Source: SIG307 sp964545045
Lineage (GTDB): Bacteria; Bacillota; Clostridia; Lachnospirales; Lachnospiraceae
Length of the DNA: 64,000 nt
Direction: 5' to 3'
NCBI GenBank assembly: GCA_964545045.1
Contig: CAZJEN010000011.1
Location: 1-64,000 of the forward strand
Each line of letters starts with the position of its first letter. Position 1 is the stretch's first letter. The position numbers and the translations under genes are program-made. Below, piece by piece: positions 8,157-16,460 of the stretch. The notes under the pieces are model-generated. The model ran no database searches. It saw only the letters and a program-made list of their open reading frames with translations, and had not been told where the DNA came from.

Positions 8157-9817
8157 AGACCGTTAATCTCTTCTTCCACGTCACTGACCTGGGTGTAAAC
8201 ACATCCACAAAGTCCTCGCGGGATTGCCGGGAGGACCATCTTCCGGTACATTTGCACAATCCGTTCCGTCAGCTCTTCCGCCGAACGACAGGTCCCGTAA
8301 CCGTAGCTCTTGTCCGGAGAATAGCAATGCTCCTTGATCTGATAGGAAAAACCGCCGCATTCCGACAGGAACAACGGTTTCTTTTTTCCCTTCAGCTTCT
8401 TTGTCCGAAAATACACATGGCGACTGTCAAAGTCGCTTTTTTTCTTCGCAAACCAACCGGAGGTGGTATCAAACCACCGCGATGGGTCGGTATTTTTTGC
8501 AATTTCGTACATCCGGTCTGCTTCAAACTGCCCCCAGCCTTCGTTAAAAATCGTATAACCGACCACACAGGGATGATTGTATAAATGAGAAATCGTATCC
8601 TTCATGTGCTGCTCAAAAAAAGCACGACGTTTTCTCTCTTCTTCCGTTTTTGCTTTTCGACAATCTCCACGCCTCTGAAGGCCCACCGTCGGAAGCGCCG
8701 TGTCCCGCGCAAAGGAATACCCTCCGCTGTTGACAATATCCTGCAACACCAGCATTCCGTGTACATCACAGTAATAATAAAACCATTCCGACTCTACCTT
8801 ACAATGCTTGCGGAGCATGTTGAAACCCAGCTCCTTCATACGAAGAATGTCCTTTTCATACTCTTCTTCGCTGCAAGGCAAATAGATGCCCTCCGGAAAA
8901 TAGCCCTGATCCAAAAGTCCGTGTAAAAATACCGGCTCTCCGTTTAAGGTCAGACGGGGCTTTCCGCCAATCATCTCCTGTCCCAATGTCCGTAAGGCAA
9001 AATAGGTTTCGACTTCATCTTCTCCCCATATAATCTTCATCGGATAAAGAAACGGATGCTCCGGGCTCCAAAACCGCGGCTCAATTTCCGCCCCGCTATC
9101 GCTTTTCATCCGGCCGAAATCAATACATTCAATTCGGCCGAAACTCGTCAAAGTCAATGTATCTCCGTTGCACAAATCGATAATAGCCGTAAACCAATCG
9201 GTAGCCATGCGTTTCGGATCTAAACGTTCCGGTTCATCAATCCCATTCGAAGCATCGGAATACGTAACCTCTATCGCTAAACCGGCTTTATCCGGTGTCA
9301 AACGTACTTCCTTGATATATCGCTCCGGCACATTTTCCAGCCATACCGTCTGCCAAATACCGGACACCGGCGTATACCACATCCCGCCCGGCGTCAAACT
9401 CTGCTTTCCGTAGGGATAAACCTTTGACAGCTCATCCGTCACCTTTACTTCCAGCCGGTTTTCTCCTGTACGGGAGACAGCTTCCGTAATGTCAAAGGCA
9501 AAAGGCAGATAACCTCCTTCATGGGTACCGATGCATTGTCCGTTTACCCACACCTCCGCCACCTGGTCCACTGCTCCGAAATGGAGCAGTATCCGCTCTT
9601 TCGTAAAGTTTTCCGGCAAAACAAAAGAGACCTCATAACATAGCTTTGTGACCATGTCTCCTTCATAGCCCGAAAGCGGTGCCTGCGGCGGAAAAGGCAC
9701 ACGAATATCGTGGCCGTTCAGCTTCCAGCCCTTGTCCAATATGTGAAACATCTCCCGACGCATCTGCGGACGGGGATGTTTCTTCCAACCGATTTCTTTG
9801 TTCGTTTTAAGGTTCAT
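8063..9817 (-). CDS. Glycoside hydrolase family 2 enzyme (intracellular)
   Basis: 584 aa from the ATG at 9817, which has AAGGAGTG upstream. Domain order follows GH2: an N-terminal jelly-roll sugar-binding domain (about 45-165, with AEVWVNGQCIGTHEGGYLPF), an Ig-like sandwich (about 170-280), then a TIM barrel (about 290-584). The acid/base Glu is E426 in FNEGWGQF and the nucleophile is E486 in FLSECGG. No signal peptide, so it acts on imported oligosaccharides; beta-galactosidase, beta-glucuronidase or beta-mannosidase activity cannot be separated from sequence by eye. It is shorter than LacZ and lacks later domains. Its 3' end overlaps yyaC tail to tail. Confidence 0.88.
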   Translation of the reverse strand: MNLKTNKEIGWKKHPRPQMRREMFHILDKGWKLNGHDIRVPFPPQAPLSGYEGDMVTKLCYEVSFVLPENFTKERILLHFGAVDQVAEVWVNGQCIGTHEGGYLPFAFDITEAVSRTGENRLEVKVTDELSKVYPYGKQSLTPGGMWYTPVSGIWQTVWLENVPERYIKEVRLTPDKAGLAIEVTYSDASNGIDEPERLDPKRMATDWFTAIIDLCNGDTLTLTSFGRIECIDFGRMKSDSGAEIEPRFWSPEHPFLYPMKIIWGEDEVETYFALRTLGQEMIGGKPRLTLNGEPVFLHGLLDQGYFPEGIYLPCSEEEYEKDILRMKELGFNMLRKHCKVESEWFYYYCDVHGMLVLQDIVNSGGYSFARDTALPTVGLQRRGDCRKAKTEEERKRRAFFEQHMKDTISHLYNHPCVVGYTIFNEGWGQFEADRMYEIAKNTDPSRWFDTTSGWFAKKKSDFDSRHVYFRTKKLKGKKKPLFLSECGGFSYQIKEHCYSPDKSYGYGTCRSAEELTERIVQMYRKMVLPAIPRGLCGCVYTQVSDVEEEINGLYTYDREVCKVDKEAMRRLAEELCSANKFKP

Positions 9818-9838
9818 AGCCTCACTCCTTGTACAACA

Positions 9839-9861
9839 AAGAGCCCGCATTGCGGACTCTT
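9839..9861 (-). terminator. Terminator of the dnaX-ybaB-recR operon
   Basis: Minus-strand hairpin AAGAGTCCGC / GCGGGCTCTT followed by TGTTGT, 56 nt after the recR stop. The T-run is short, so efficiency is uncertain. Confidence 0.65.
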
Positions 9862-9917
9862 ACACGAAACAAATTCACTTGCGACATCTTCCGATGGTGC
9901 AGATGCGCATCTGACCG

Positions 9918-10514
9918 CTACAGCTCCATTCGTCCGTCAAGCGCACGCAAAAGCGTCACCTCATCGATATACTCCAAATCACCGCCCACCGGCACACCGC
10001 TGGCAATACGCGTCACCTTAATGCCTGCCGGCTTGATAAGCTTGCTGAGATACATGGCCGTAGCCTCGCCCTCCAGACTGGAGTTCGTGGCAATAATCAC
10101 TTCCTCCACATCGCCTTGCAAACGAAGCATCAGCTCCTTCATGCGTAAATCCGCCGGGCCGATACCAAGCATCGGGGATATAGCCCCGTGAAGCACATGG
10201 TACACACCGTTGTACTTCCCGGTCTTTTCATAGGCCGCTAAATCTCTGGCATTTTCCACCACCATAATGGTACGGTGGTCTCTTTCTTCCTTTGCACAAA
10301 TCGGGCAGACCTCCTGGTCCGTCAGCGTACAGCACTCTTTACAATAGCGCACATTGCTTCGCGCCGAAACAAGGGCGTCGGCAAACTGTTCTACCCGCTC
10401 CGCCGGCATGTTGATTATGTGGAATGCCAACCTCTGAGCCGTCTTTGCTCCGATTCCCGGCAGGGAATGAAACTCTTCAATCAACTTACTGATTTGACTG
10501 CTGTAATAATCCAT
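9918..10514 (-). CDS. recR: Recombination mediator RecR
   Basis: 198 aa, full length for RecR. Helix-hairpin-helix DNA-binding region near the N-terminus (FHSLPGIGAKTAQRLAF), a zinc finger C57-x2-C60...C69-x2-C72 (CKECCTLTDQEVCPICAKEE region), and a C-terminal Toprim domain (IMVVENARDLAAYE to the end, with NSSLEGEATAMYLSK). RecR works with RecO/RecF to load RecA at gaps. The start codon overlaps the ybaB stop by one base, implying translational coupling in the dnaX-ybaB-recR operon, a widely conserved order. Confidence 0.97.
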   Translation of the reverse strand: MDYYSSQISKLIEEFHSLPGIGAKTAQRLAFHIINMPAERVEQFADALVSARSNVRYCKECCTLTDQEVCPICAKEERDHRTIMVVENARDLAAYEKTGKYNGVYHVLHGAISPMLGIGPADLRMKELMLRLQGDVEEVIIATNSSLEGEATAMYLSKLIKPAGIKVTRIASGVPVGGDLEYIDEVTLLRALDGRMEL

Positions 10515-10870
10515 TAGAACGGAAATCCTCCACCAAGTCCGCCGAGACCGCCTGCAAGATTACCCATTACCTTCTGGCTTTCTTCTTCCATCTTGCGAAG
10601 CGCCTCATTGGTTGCCGCTACAATCAGGTCCTCTAACATTTCAACGTCGTCCGGATCAACTGCTTCAGGAGCAAGCTTTACGGAAACTACTTCCTTCTTA
10701 CCGGATACCTTAACGGTTACAACTCCACCGCCTGCAGTTCCTTCAAACTCCTTGGTTTCAAGCTCTGCCTGCTGCTCCTCCATCTGGCGCTGCATCTTCT
10801 GTGCCTGCTTCATCAGGTTCGCCATGTTGCCCGGCATTGCACCGCCCGGAAATCCACCTCTTTTTGCCAT
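10514..10870 (-). CDS. YbaB/EbfC nucleoid-associated protein
   Basis: 118 aa. A Gly/Met-rich N-terminus (FPGGAMPGNMANLMKQAQKMQRQMEEQQ) leads into the YbaB fold: a long helix, a three-stranded sheet with GGGVVTVKVSGKKEVVSVKLAPEAVDPDDVEML, and a final helix with LIVAATNEALRKMEEE. The C-terminus is Gly-rich. YbaB proteins form dimers that bind DNA without strong sequence specificity. It sits 34 nt after dnaX and overlaps recR, its usual neighbours. Family call is firm; cellular role in this lineage is not established. Confidence 0.95.
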   Translation of the reverse strand: MAKRGGFPGGAMPGNMANLMKQAQKMQRQMEEQQAELETKEFEGTAGGGVVTVKVSGKKEVVSVKLAPEAVDPDDVEMLEDLIVAATNEALRKMEEESQKVMGNLAGGLGGLGGGFPF

Positions 10871-10904
10871 TGTATAAATCCTCCTTAAACCTTTTCTTAA
10901 ACTC

Positions 10905-12488
10905 TTAATCTACATATTCAATCGGTACCTTCGCCTTTAATTCCGAAAGGTCCGGATATGCTGCCATATTTCCTCTGCCCTTTTGAGCCAGCTCCACCAA
11001 AATCTCCACCTGTTTTCCGGTTTGCTTGCCGATAATCCCCTGTAAGGACTCTAGATTCGAACCGCTCTCCATTGCAAACTTGTCAAACTCATCTTTATAT
11101 ACCAAAAGCAAACGGGTACCGCTTTCATCCACACTCGGCTTTGCGGTCTGCAAATAAATCTTTAGCGGCCCGGTTGCGGCATTCACAATGGAAGACCACT
11201 TTTCCGCCACAACCGCAATATCCTCACCGAGAGCCTTCGGCAATTCTGCCACATTCATCGGTTCCGGTTCCGGCGCCGCCTGCGGTACAGCTCCCATCGG
11301 TACTGCCGGTCCTGCCCCTGCCTGAACTACCACACCGTTTGCCAGCTGCTCCTCCAAATGACGAACTCTGTCTAAAAGTCCGCTGTAGTCCGTCTCTGTT
11401 TCCGGACGGCACAGGCGAATCAATTCCACCTCAATCATCACACGCTTTGCTCCCGCATAGCGGATACGATTGGTTAAATCAGAAAGAATATTAATATAAC
11501 GAACCAGTGTCTCTGCTTCCGTGGCCTCTGCCTCCGCCAAAAATGCAGGCATCTGATCGCTGGTAATATCCAAAAACTCTTCCGGAGAATCTACGGACTT
11601 TGCCAACAGCAAATTACGCAAATACCAAGTAAAATCAATCACAAACTGGGCCAAATCCCTGCCCCGCATTACCGTGTCATCCAGTACCCGCATGGCACTC
11701 GCCACATCGCCGGAACGAATCGCCCGAAGAAGCTTACCAAACACTTCCGTATCTACCGTACCGAGCACTTCCAATACGTTATCGTAGGTCAGAAGCTCTC
11801 CCGGATAAAAGGCGATACACCGGTCAAGGAGCGAGAGCGCATCTCGCATAGCTCCGTCTGCAGCCTTTGCTACATACCGGAGAGCCTTATCCTCTGCCTG
11901 CACACCTTCACGCCCCGCCAAATCCGTCAGACGCTCCGTAATCTCCTCCACCGTAATTCTGGAAAAATCATACCGCTGACAACGGGAAAGTATGGTCACC
12001 GGAAGCTTATGGGCCTCCGTCGTAGCAAGAATGAATATAACATAACTCGGCGGCTCCTCTAACGTCTTTAACAACGCATTAAAAGCGCCGGTCGATAACA
12101 TATGAACCTCGTCGATGATATAAACCTTGTATTTTCCTTCCGTAGGAGAATAGCGAACCTCCTCTACGATTTCACGAATATTGTCGACGCCGTTGTTGGA
12201 CGCTGCGTCGATTTCAATAACATTCATGGACGTGCCTGCGGCAATGGACTGACACATCGGACATACGCCGCACGGGTTACCATCTACAGGACTTTCACAA
12301 TTAGCCGCTTTTGCCATGATTTTTGCTATGGTCGTCTTACCGGTACCTCTGGTCCCGCAAAAAAGATACGCATGGGAAAGCCGGGACGCTTTTACCTGAT
12401 TGCGCAGTGTGGTCACGATCGGCACTTGCCCCTTCACCTCATCAAACGTATCCGGTCTGAATTTTCGATATAATGCTGTATATGACAT
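10905..12488 (-). CDS. dnaX: DNA polymerase III subunit gamma/tau
   Basis: 527-aa clamp-loader ATPase. Walker A is FCGTRGTGKTTIAK (about 43-56), the zinc-binding set is C64, C73, C76 and C79 (CESPVDGNPCGVCPMC), Walker B is YIIDEVHML (about 122-130), and the SRC arginine finger is in TILSRCQRYDF. Domain III (about 240-350) mediates oligomerisation; a short tail (about 385-527) is the tau-like region. First gene of the dnaX-ybaB-recR operon. The tail is shorter than in Escherichia coli tau, as in other Firmicutes. No ribosomal slippage heptamer stood out, so I would not predict a separate gamma form. Confidence 0.97.
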   Translation of the reverse strand: MSYTALYRKFRPDTFDEVKGQVPIVTTLRNQVKASRLSHAYLFCGTRGTGKTTIAKIMAKAANCESPVDGNPCGVCPMCQSIAAGTSMNVIEIDAASNNGVDNIREIVEEVRYSPTEGKYKVYIIDEVHMLSTGAFNALLKTLEEPPSYVIFILATTEAHKLPVTILSRCQRYDFSRITVEEITERLTDLAGREGVQAEDKALRYVAKAADGAMRDALSLLDRCIAFYPGELLTYDNVLEVLGTVDTEVFGKLLRAIRSGDVASAMRVLDDTVMRGRDLAQFVIDFTWYLRNLLLAKSVDSPEEFLDITSDQMPAFLAEAEATEAETLVRYINILSDLTNRIRYAGAKRVMIEVELIRLCRPETETDYSGLLDRVRHLEEQLANGVVVQAGAGPAVPMGAVPQAAPEPEPMNVAELPKALGEDIAVVAEKWSSIVNAATGPLKIYLQTAKPSVDESGTRLLLVYKDEFDKFAMESGSNLESLQGIIGKQTGKQVEILVELAQKGRGNMAAYPDLSELKAKVPIEYVD

Positions 12489-12563
12489 GATATCATTCCT
12501 CCGGGTATTATTTTAACACAATCACCTAAAAATAACAACCGTGGTTTCCTTAAACAAAAAAAT

Positions 12564-12581
12564 ATGTTATACTTATAACAT
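12564..12581. promoter_or_regulatory. 18-bp palindrome overlapping a rightward -10 box
   Basis: ATGTTATA and TATAACAT flank a 2-nt centre (8-2-8 perfect arms). The rightward -10 TATACT (12568-12573), serving the gene at 12617, lies inside it, with a weak TTCCTT -35 sixteen nt upstream. Likely a repressor operator; the regulator is unknown. Confidence 0.5.
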
Positions 12582-12616
12582 ACAAAATATCAACCATTAA
12601 ATCAGGAGAGAAAACT

Positions 12617-12886
12617 ATGTTTCGCATGTGGTGTAAACTTTGGAAAGACAATCATTTATTAAAAGATATGGTGGTAGAAAACGACAATCCGGACCTAAAC
12701 CGCACAAAGAAGATCTTCGCGGCCATCGACACGGTCTGCTATGAATTCGATTTATCCAAGCCAATTTGGCTGGATTCCACGGTAGCGGATTTTAAAAAGC
12801 ACGATAAGACCCGGTTCTATCAAGATAATTTTGTGGATAAGATTGATTTTGACTACCTGGAAATTCATGTAATTGAAGAGGACTAA
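12617..12886 (+). CDS. Small conserved-looking hypothetical protein
   Basis: 89-aa soluble, acidic protein that I do not recognise. Signs that it is real: AGGAGAG ribosome site 8 nt before ATG, a promoter-like TATACT inside a palindrome upstream, and a shared terminator downstream. The sequence is rich in Asp, Lys and aromatic residues (MWCKLWKDNHLLKD, FAAIDTVCYEFDLSKPIWLDS, DFDYLEIHVIEED) with no membrane segment and no clear nucleic-acid-binding motif. It runs alone on the plus strand between the divergent dnaX operon and the convergent GH43 gene. Function unknown. Confidence 0.7.
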   Translation: MFRMWCKLWKDNHLLKDMVVENDNPDLNRTKKIFAAIDTVCYEFDLSKPIWLDSTVADFKKHDKTRFYQDNFVDKIDFDYLEIHVIEED

Positions 12887-12893
12887 ACAAAAC

Positions 12894-12963
12894 AAAGGCA
12901 TCCCAAAAGGAAACGCACAGTAATACTGTATTTGAATCGTTTCTTTCCGGGATGCCCTTTTTA
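12894..12963. terminator. Bidirectional terminator
   Basis: Outer stem GGCATCCC/GGGATGCC (12897-12904 with 12949-12956), inner AAAGGAAACG/CGTTTCTTT and an apical CAGTA/TACTG. A-run on the left and T-run on the right let it stop both the 12617 gene and the leftward GH43 gene. Confidence 0.8.
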
Positions 12964-12987
12964 TTTGTTTTGCTTCAATGATTTCTT

Positions 12988-14694
12988 TTATCTTACTTCT
13001 ACTTTCAACTTCACGGTCCGAAGCTCCGGTAAAATATCCTTCTCTTCTGTCATATCCAATACCGGATAGCCTGCCGCGTTAAAGTGTACTCTGCGGATAC
13101 CGGAGGAACGCGGTGCATCAATGCCCGGTCTGGCATGATAAGTATTCCACACATCTCCGTTTTCGTCCGTCACATAAGCGTTGTGTCCGGTTCCGAACTC
13201 ACCCTCCACCGAGCGGGAGGTGAGAATCGGGAAGTTAGTCTTCTTCCAGTTATCCGGATTCAATAAATCCGTTCCGTGCTCCGCCTCAAAGAGTCCCACA
13301 ACATAAGTGGAGTCTACTGCCGCACTGGAGAAGGTCAGGAATATCTTATTCTCCCGAATCAACGCAAAAGGCCCCTCATCCACAAAGGTGTGGTTGTTGG
13401 CCCAGCCGTACTCCGGCTTGGAAAGCACCACCGGCTCCGTCGCCAATTTCCACGGTTCCGCAGGATTCAGCTTTGCCATGTACAACCATGCCCCCTGGTC
13501 CACCGGAATGAATTGTCTCTGGGACCAAACTACATAATACTCTCCGTTATATTCAAAGCAGGTCATATCAAGGGTAATGACCTTGCCCATCTCACACAAC
13601 TCACTGCCGTCGGCACGCACCACCCGCATCGGTGCACTCCAATCTTCTTTGCACATCGGATTGCCGCCCCGTCTTAACTTTCGCACATGAGACTCCTCAC
13701 AGAAAAACTCTCCCGGCGTTGCCGCATGGAAAATATACAAATCCTCTCCGATAATATGAAACTCCGGTGCCCACAAAAGGCCACCGATGCCCGGATAGGT
13801 CACAGAATCCAGAATCAACACTTCCTCCGCATCCACCAGCTCCGGAATGCTGTCCGCCTCTCTGATGTACATGGTATGCTCATGGTCCGCATCGTAGGTA
13901 GCGATAAAATAATACTTGCCCTGCCAATAGCCGATGCACGGGTCCGCATGATTGGTGGCAATCGGGAAGTCGTAGTGAGGCTGGGTTACGGTTCCTTCTA
14001 CCTCATAAATTCCCGGCTTGGAAAAATCTACCGTTTCCGTATTCCACTTTACCTGCTTTACCGCAGTACTACCGTCGCTGTAAACCGCCGTTGCCTTTAC
14101 CGCCGCCAGCTCCTCCACAGAGCCCACACAAACAAGCTCCGGCACCTCCATCTTCACATTCACCGGCGTGGTCAGACGAAGACGAAGCTTTTCTGCCACC
14201 TCTGCCGGTACGGAAATCTGATTGCCCGGAACACAGCCTGTAATGCCGAAGGCATCGGATTCTGTATTTACATCAACCGTTCCGTTCCCGTAAAATGCCC
14301 GATACTCATCTATCATCTCCGTCAATTCTTCTGTCGGAATCAGCGTATTTACTTCTCCCACTTCTTCGTAGGAAATCAAATCATCACTGGCAAAAAACAT
14401 CAAGGTACCGCCCGGCACCTCCGGCGTTCCGTCCGGCGACCTGCGCTCCGCCAATACACCGAAGCTACCGTCCTCAAACATCTTCAAAAACGGACGTTTC
14501 AAACTCTTTGCATTTAACGTCCCATCTTCATTAGAAGTGGCTTTTACAAATAACACGCCCTGATTTTTATTGAGCGTTTCAAACTTCTCTCCGTCTTCAC
14601 TTACCGCCAGATGCATGCTGTAGGCCAGTTTCTCTGCATAAATCGCATCCTCAAGCGGCGTCCTCGTATAACACAAAATCGTAACTTCTCCCAT
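12988..14694 (-). CDS. Glycoside hydrolase family 43-like enzyme, intracellular
   Basis: 568 aa, start supported by AAGGAGGAAAC. No signal peptide. Residues 1-125 have beta-propeller-like strands (MHLAVSEDGEKFETL, GTLMFFASDDLISYEEV), about 178-240 is a Big_4-like Ig unit (KATAVYSDGSTAVKQVKWN...FSKPGIYEVEGTV), and about 245-568 is a GH43 propeller. Likely catalytic base is D251 in NHADPCIGYWQGKYYFIAT, pKa-modulating Asp in MTCFEYNGEYYVVW neighbourhood (LDMTC), and acid Glu in VEGEFGTGHN (about 516). GH43 enzymes are arabinofuranosidases or xylosidases. Together with the GH2 and GH10 genes it points to xylan or arabinoxylan use. The split N-terminal propeller-like part is unusual. Confidence 0.85.
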   Translation of the reverse strand: MGEVTILCYTRTPLEDAIYAEKLAYSMHLAVSEDGEKFETLNKNQGVLFVKATSNEDGTLNAKSLKRPFLKMFEDGSFGVLAERRSPDGTPEVPGGTLMFFASDDLISYEEVGEVNTLIPTEELTEMIDEYRAFYGNGTVDVNTESDAFGITGCVPGNQISVPAEVAEKLRLRLTTPVNVKMEVPELVCVGSVEELAAVKATAVYSDGSTAVKQVKWNTETVDFSKPGIYEVEGTVTQPHYDFPIATNHADPCIGYWQGKYYFIATYDADHEHTMYIREADSIPELVDAEEVLILDSVTYPGIGGLLWAPEFHIIGEDLYIFHAATPGEFFCEESHVRKLRRGGNPMCKEDWSAPMRVVRADGSELCEMGKVITLDMTCFEYNGEYYVVWSQRQFIPVDQGAWLYMAKLNPAEPWKLATEPVVLSKPEYGWANNHTFVDEGPFALIRENKIFLTFSSAAVDSTYVVGLFEAEHGTDLLNPDNWKKTNFPILTSRSVEGEFGTGHNAYVTDENGDVWNTYHARPGIDAPRSSGIRRVHFNAAGYPVLDMTEEKDILPELRTVKLKVEVR

Positions 14695-14740
14695 GTTTCC
14701 TCCTTCATCCGGCAGACCTCCGCCGGTTCATCTCCTTTTC

Positions 14741-14771
14741 AAAAAGCCGACGCACTTCTCCGCACGTCGGC
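14741..14771 (-). terminator. Terminator of the DUF937 gene
   Basis: Minus-strand stem GCCGACG/CGTCGGC (plus 14765-14771 with 14746-14752) followed by TTTTTG. Lies 37 nt past the DUF937 stop. Confidence 0.8.
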
Positions 14772-14807
14772 CTTCCTATGCCATTTTCTTATATATTCCG
14801 CTCTTTC

Positions 14808-15422
14808 TTACTTCAACAACTTTCCTAACAGCCCCATCAGTCCGCTTGCAGTACTTTCGGAATCCTTCTTTGCAGTCTTCTTTTTCTTCTTTTTCCCGGT
14901 AGAAGAGTCGGAAGAGGTATTGGTAGATACCAAGCCGCCGAGCAAATCTCCCACATCCACGTTATCCAAAAGATTGCCCAAAAGCGCGCCTACACCGGAC
15001 TCCTTCTCCTCGTCCTCATCCGCCTGCTGTCCCAAAAGGCTCATCAAAAGCGGAGCCGCTGCGGATAAAATGCTACAGATTTTCGAAGAGGATACGCCGG
15101 TCTTCTTTGCCACGGTCTTTGTCAGACTGTCCTTATCCGAACCAAGCAAATGACCGATAATCTTCGCACCGTCGCCCAAATCCACCTTACCGAGAAAGCT
15201 TGCCAGATTGCCGGTGTCGTCCTTAGCATGTTGTGCCAAAGCCGCCGCGAAACCGCCCGCCGTGGTTTCATCCTTTGCCTGACCGTTTGCACCGGATAAA
15301 AGCGCCGGAAGTGCCTCTGTCAATACGTTGCTGACCTCTCCCTTCGTAGCGCCCGTAAGACTGCTTAATCCCTTAATACTGTCGGAACTCAATAATGTAC
15401 TCGTAAGCTTCTTTAAATCCAT
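14808..15422 (-). CDS. DUF937 family protein
   Basis: 204-aa soluble protein rich in Ala, Gly, Leu and Ser. Two YidB/DUF937-like helical repeats (LLSSDSIKGLSSLTGATKGEVSNVLTEALPALL, about 10-43; HLLGSDKDSLTKTVAKKTGVSSSKICSILSAAAPLLMSLL, about 90-130) are the family hallmark. A Lys-rich stretch (TGKKKKKKTAKKD, about 172-185) and a final amphipathic GLMGLLGKLLK close it. Function of the family is unknown. Single-gene transcript: own terminator, divergent from the 15612 gene. Residues 1-160 carry no signal peptide. Confidence 0.82.
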   Translation of the reverse strand: MDLKKLTSTLLSSDSIKGLSSLTGATKGEVSNVLTEALPALLSGANGQAKDETTAGGFAAALAQHAKDDTGNLASFLGKVDLGDGAKIIGHLLGSDKDSLTKTVAKKTGVSSSKICSILSAAAPLLMSLLGQQADEDEEKESGVGALLGNLLDNVDVGDLLGGLVSTNTSSDSSTGKKKKKKTAKKDSESTASGLMGLLGKLLK

Positions 15423-15611
15423 ACAAAACCTCCGTTTTCAACCCATCAGGGAATCTTTTGTGCCTTATAGTTCAATTATGAAACACAGACAGACATAAGT
15501 CAAGAAAATCAACAAAATAGTTCTAATGTTTTGCCCCTTTTCAGCCGATATACTTTTTAATAAAGTGTATAGTAGCGACGGGACCAAAATATTACAAAGG
15601 AGTGTTATATT

Positions 15612-16388
15612 ATGGCAGAGACAAAGAAGAAAAAAATCGTTTCCGCATCCACCGGCAAGGAAGTATCCGGTGCAAGAAAGAAAGCAACGGTGAAGAAGCA
15701 GGCCGCTCCGGTCGGAAACGCAACCGGACTTCGCGTAGGCGCAATCGTTCTCTGGGTAGTTGCCCTCGCATTTGAAGTTGCAGCACTGTTTATGGTACTC
15801 GGCAAACTCAATCTCACTTTTATGCCTACCTTATACCAGATTATCATTGCACTGGTTCTTGACCTTGTATGCGTTATTATCGGCTCTTCCCTTTGGAAAA
15901 AGGCAAACCACATCAAACCGGCCAGTGAAAAGAATCCTTTCCTGTTCTGGTTATGGAATAACATGGGCGTTATTGTATGTGCCCTGGCTTTCATTCCATT
16001 TGTTATTTTAGCATTGACCAATAAGAACACCGATAAGAAAACCAAAGCAATCGCTACCGTAGTAGCTGTTATCGCTCTCTTAATCGGCGGTCTTGCAAGC
16101 TACGAATGGAATCCGGTATCCGAAGAACAGCAGCAGGCTGCAATGGAAAACATTGAAGGAAACGTAGTATGGAGTCCATTCGGAAAGGTATATCACATTG
16201 ACGACGACTGTCATTCCCTCAACCAGACCGAGACCCTGACCGAGGGTTCCGTAGAAGAAGCAATCGCTGCAGGTCGTACCCGTCTCTGTGCATACTGCGC
16301 AAAGAGAAATGACGTAAACGGCGTTGTTACCGACCAGAATGTAGATGAGGTTGAACTGGAAGATACGGCGGAAACCACAGAAGAATAA
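15612..16388 (+). CDS. Membrane protein with Cys/His-rich C-terminal motif
   Basis: 258 aa, ribosome site AAAGGAGTG. A basic, Lys-rich N-terminus (about 1-38) precedes four hydrophobic helices (about 40-65, 70-95, 118-138, 145-167). The C-terminal soluble part has a compact motif: VYHIDDDCHSL, then an acidic segment, then EEAIAAGRTRLCAYCAKRN, giving H-C...C-x2-C spacing that resembles short metal- or haem-binding modules seen in other 'SPxGxxYHxxxxC' tails. Residues 240-258 are acidic. I do not recognise a named family; the metal-binding idea is inference. Monocistronic with its own terminator. Confidence 0.75.
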   Translation: MAETKKKKIVSASTGKEVSGARKKATVKKQAAPVGNATGLRVGAIVLWVVALAFEVAALFMVLGKLNLTFMPTLYQIIIALVLDLVCVIIGSSLWKKANHIKPASEKNPFLFWLWNNMGVIVCALAFIPFVILALTNKNTDKKTKAIATVVAVIALLIGGLASYEWNPVSEEQQQAAMENIEGNVVWSPFGKVYHIDDDCHSLNQTETLTEGSVEEAIAAGRTRLCAYCAKRNDVNGVVTDQNVDEVELEDTAETTEE

Positions 16389-16405
16389 AATTTTATAGAG
16401 TATAT

Positions 16406-16438
16406 GAAAGCGGAAGACATGCAGAAGTCTTCCGCTTT
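16406..16438 (+). terminator. Terminator of the 15612-16388 gene
   Basis: AAAGCGGAAGAC pairs with GTCTTCCGCTTT across an 8-nt loop, followed by TTTCTTT. Starts 18 nt after the stop codon. Confidence 0.85.
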
Positions 16439-16460
16439 TCTTTATCTATCATTTAAACAA

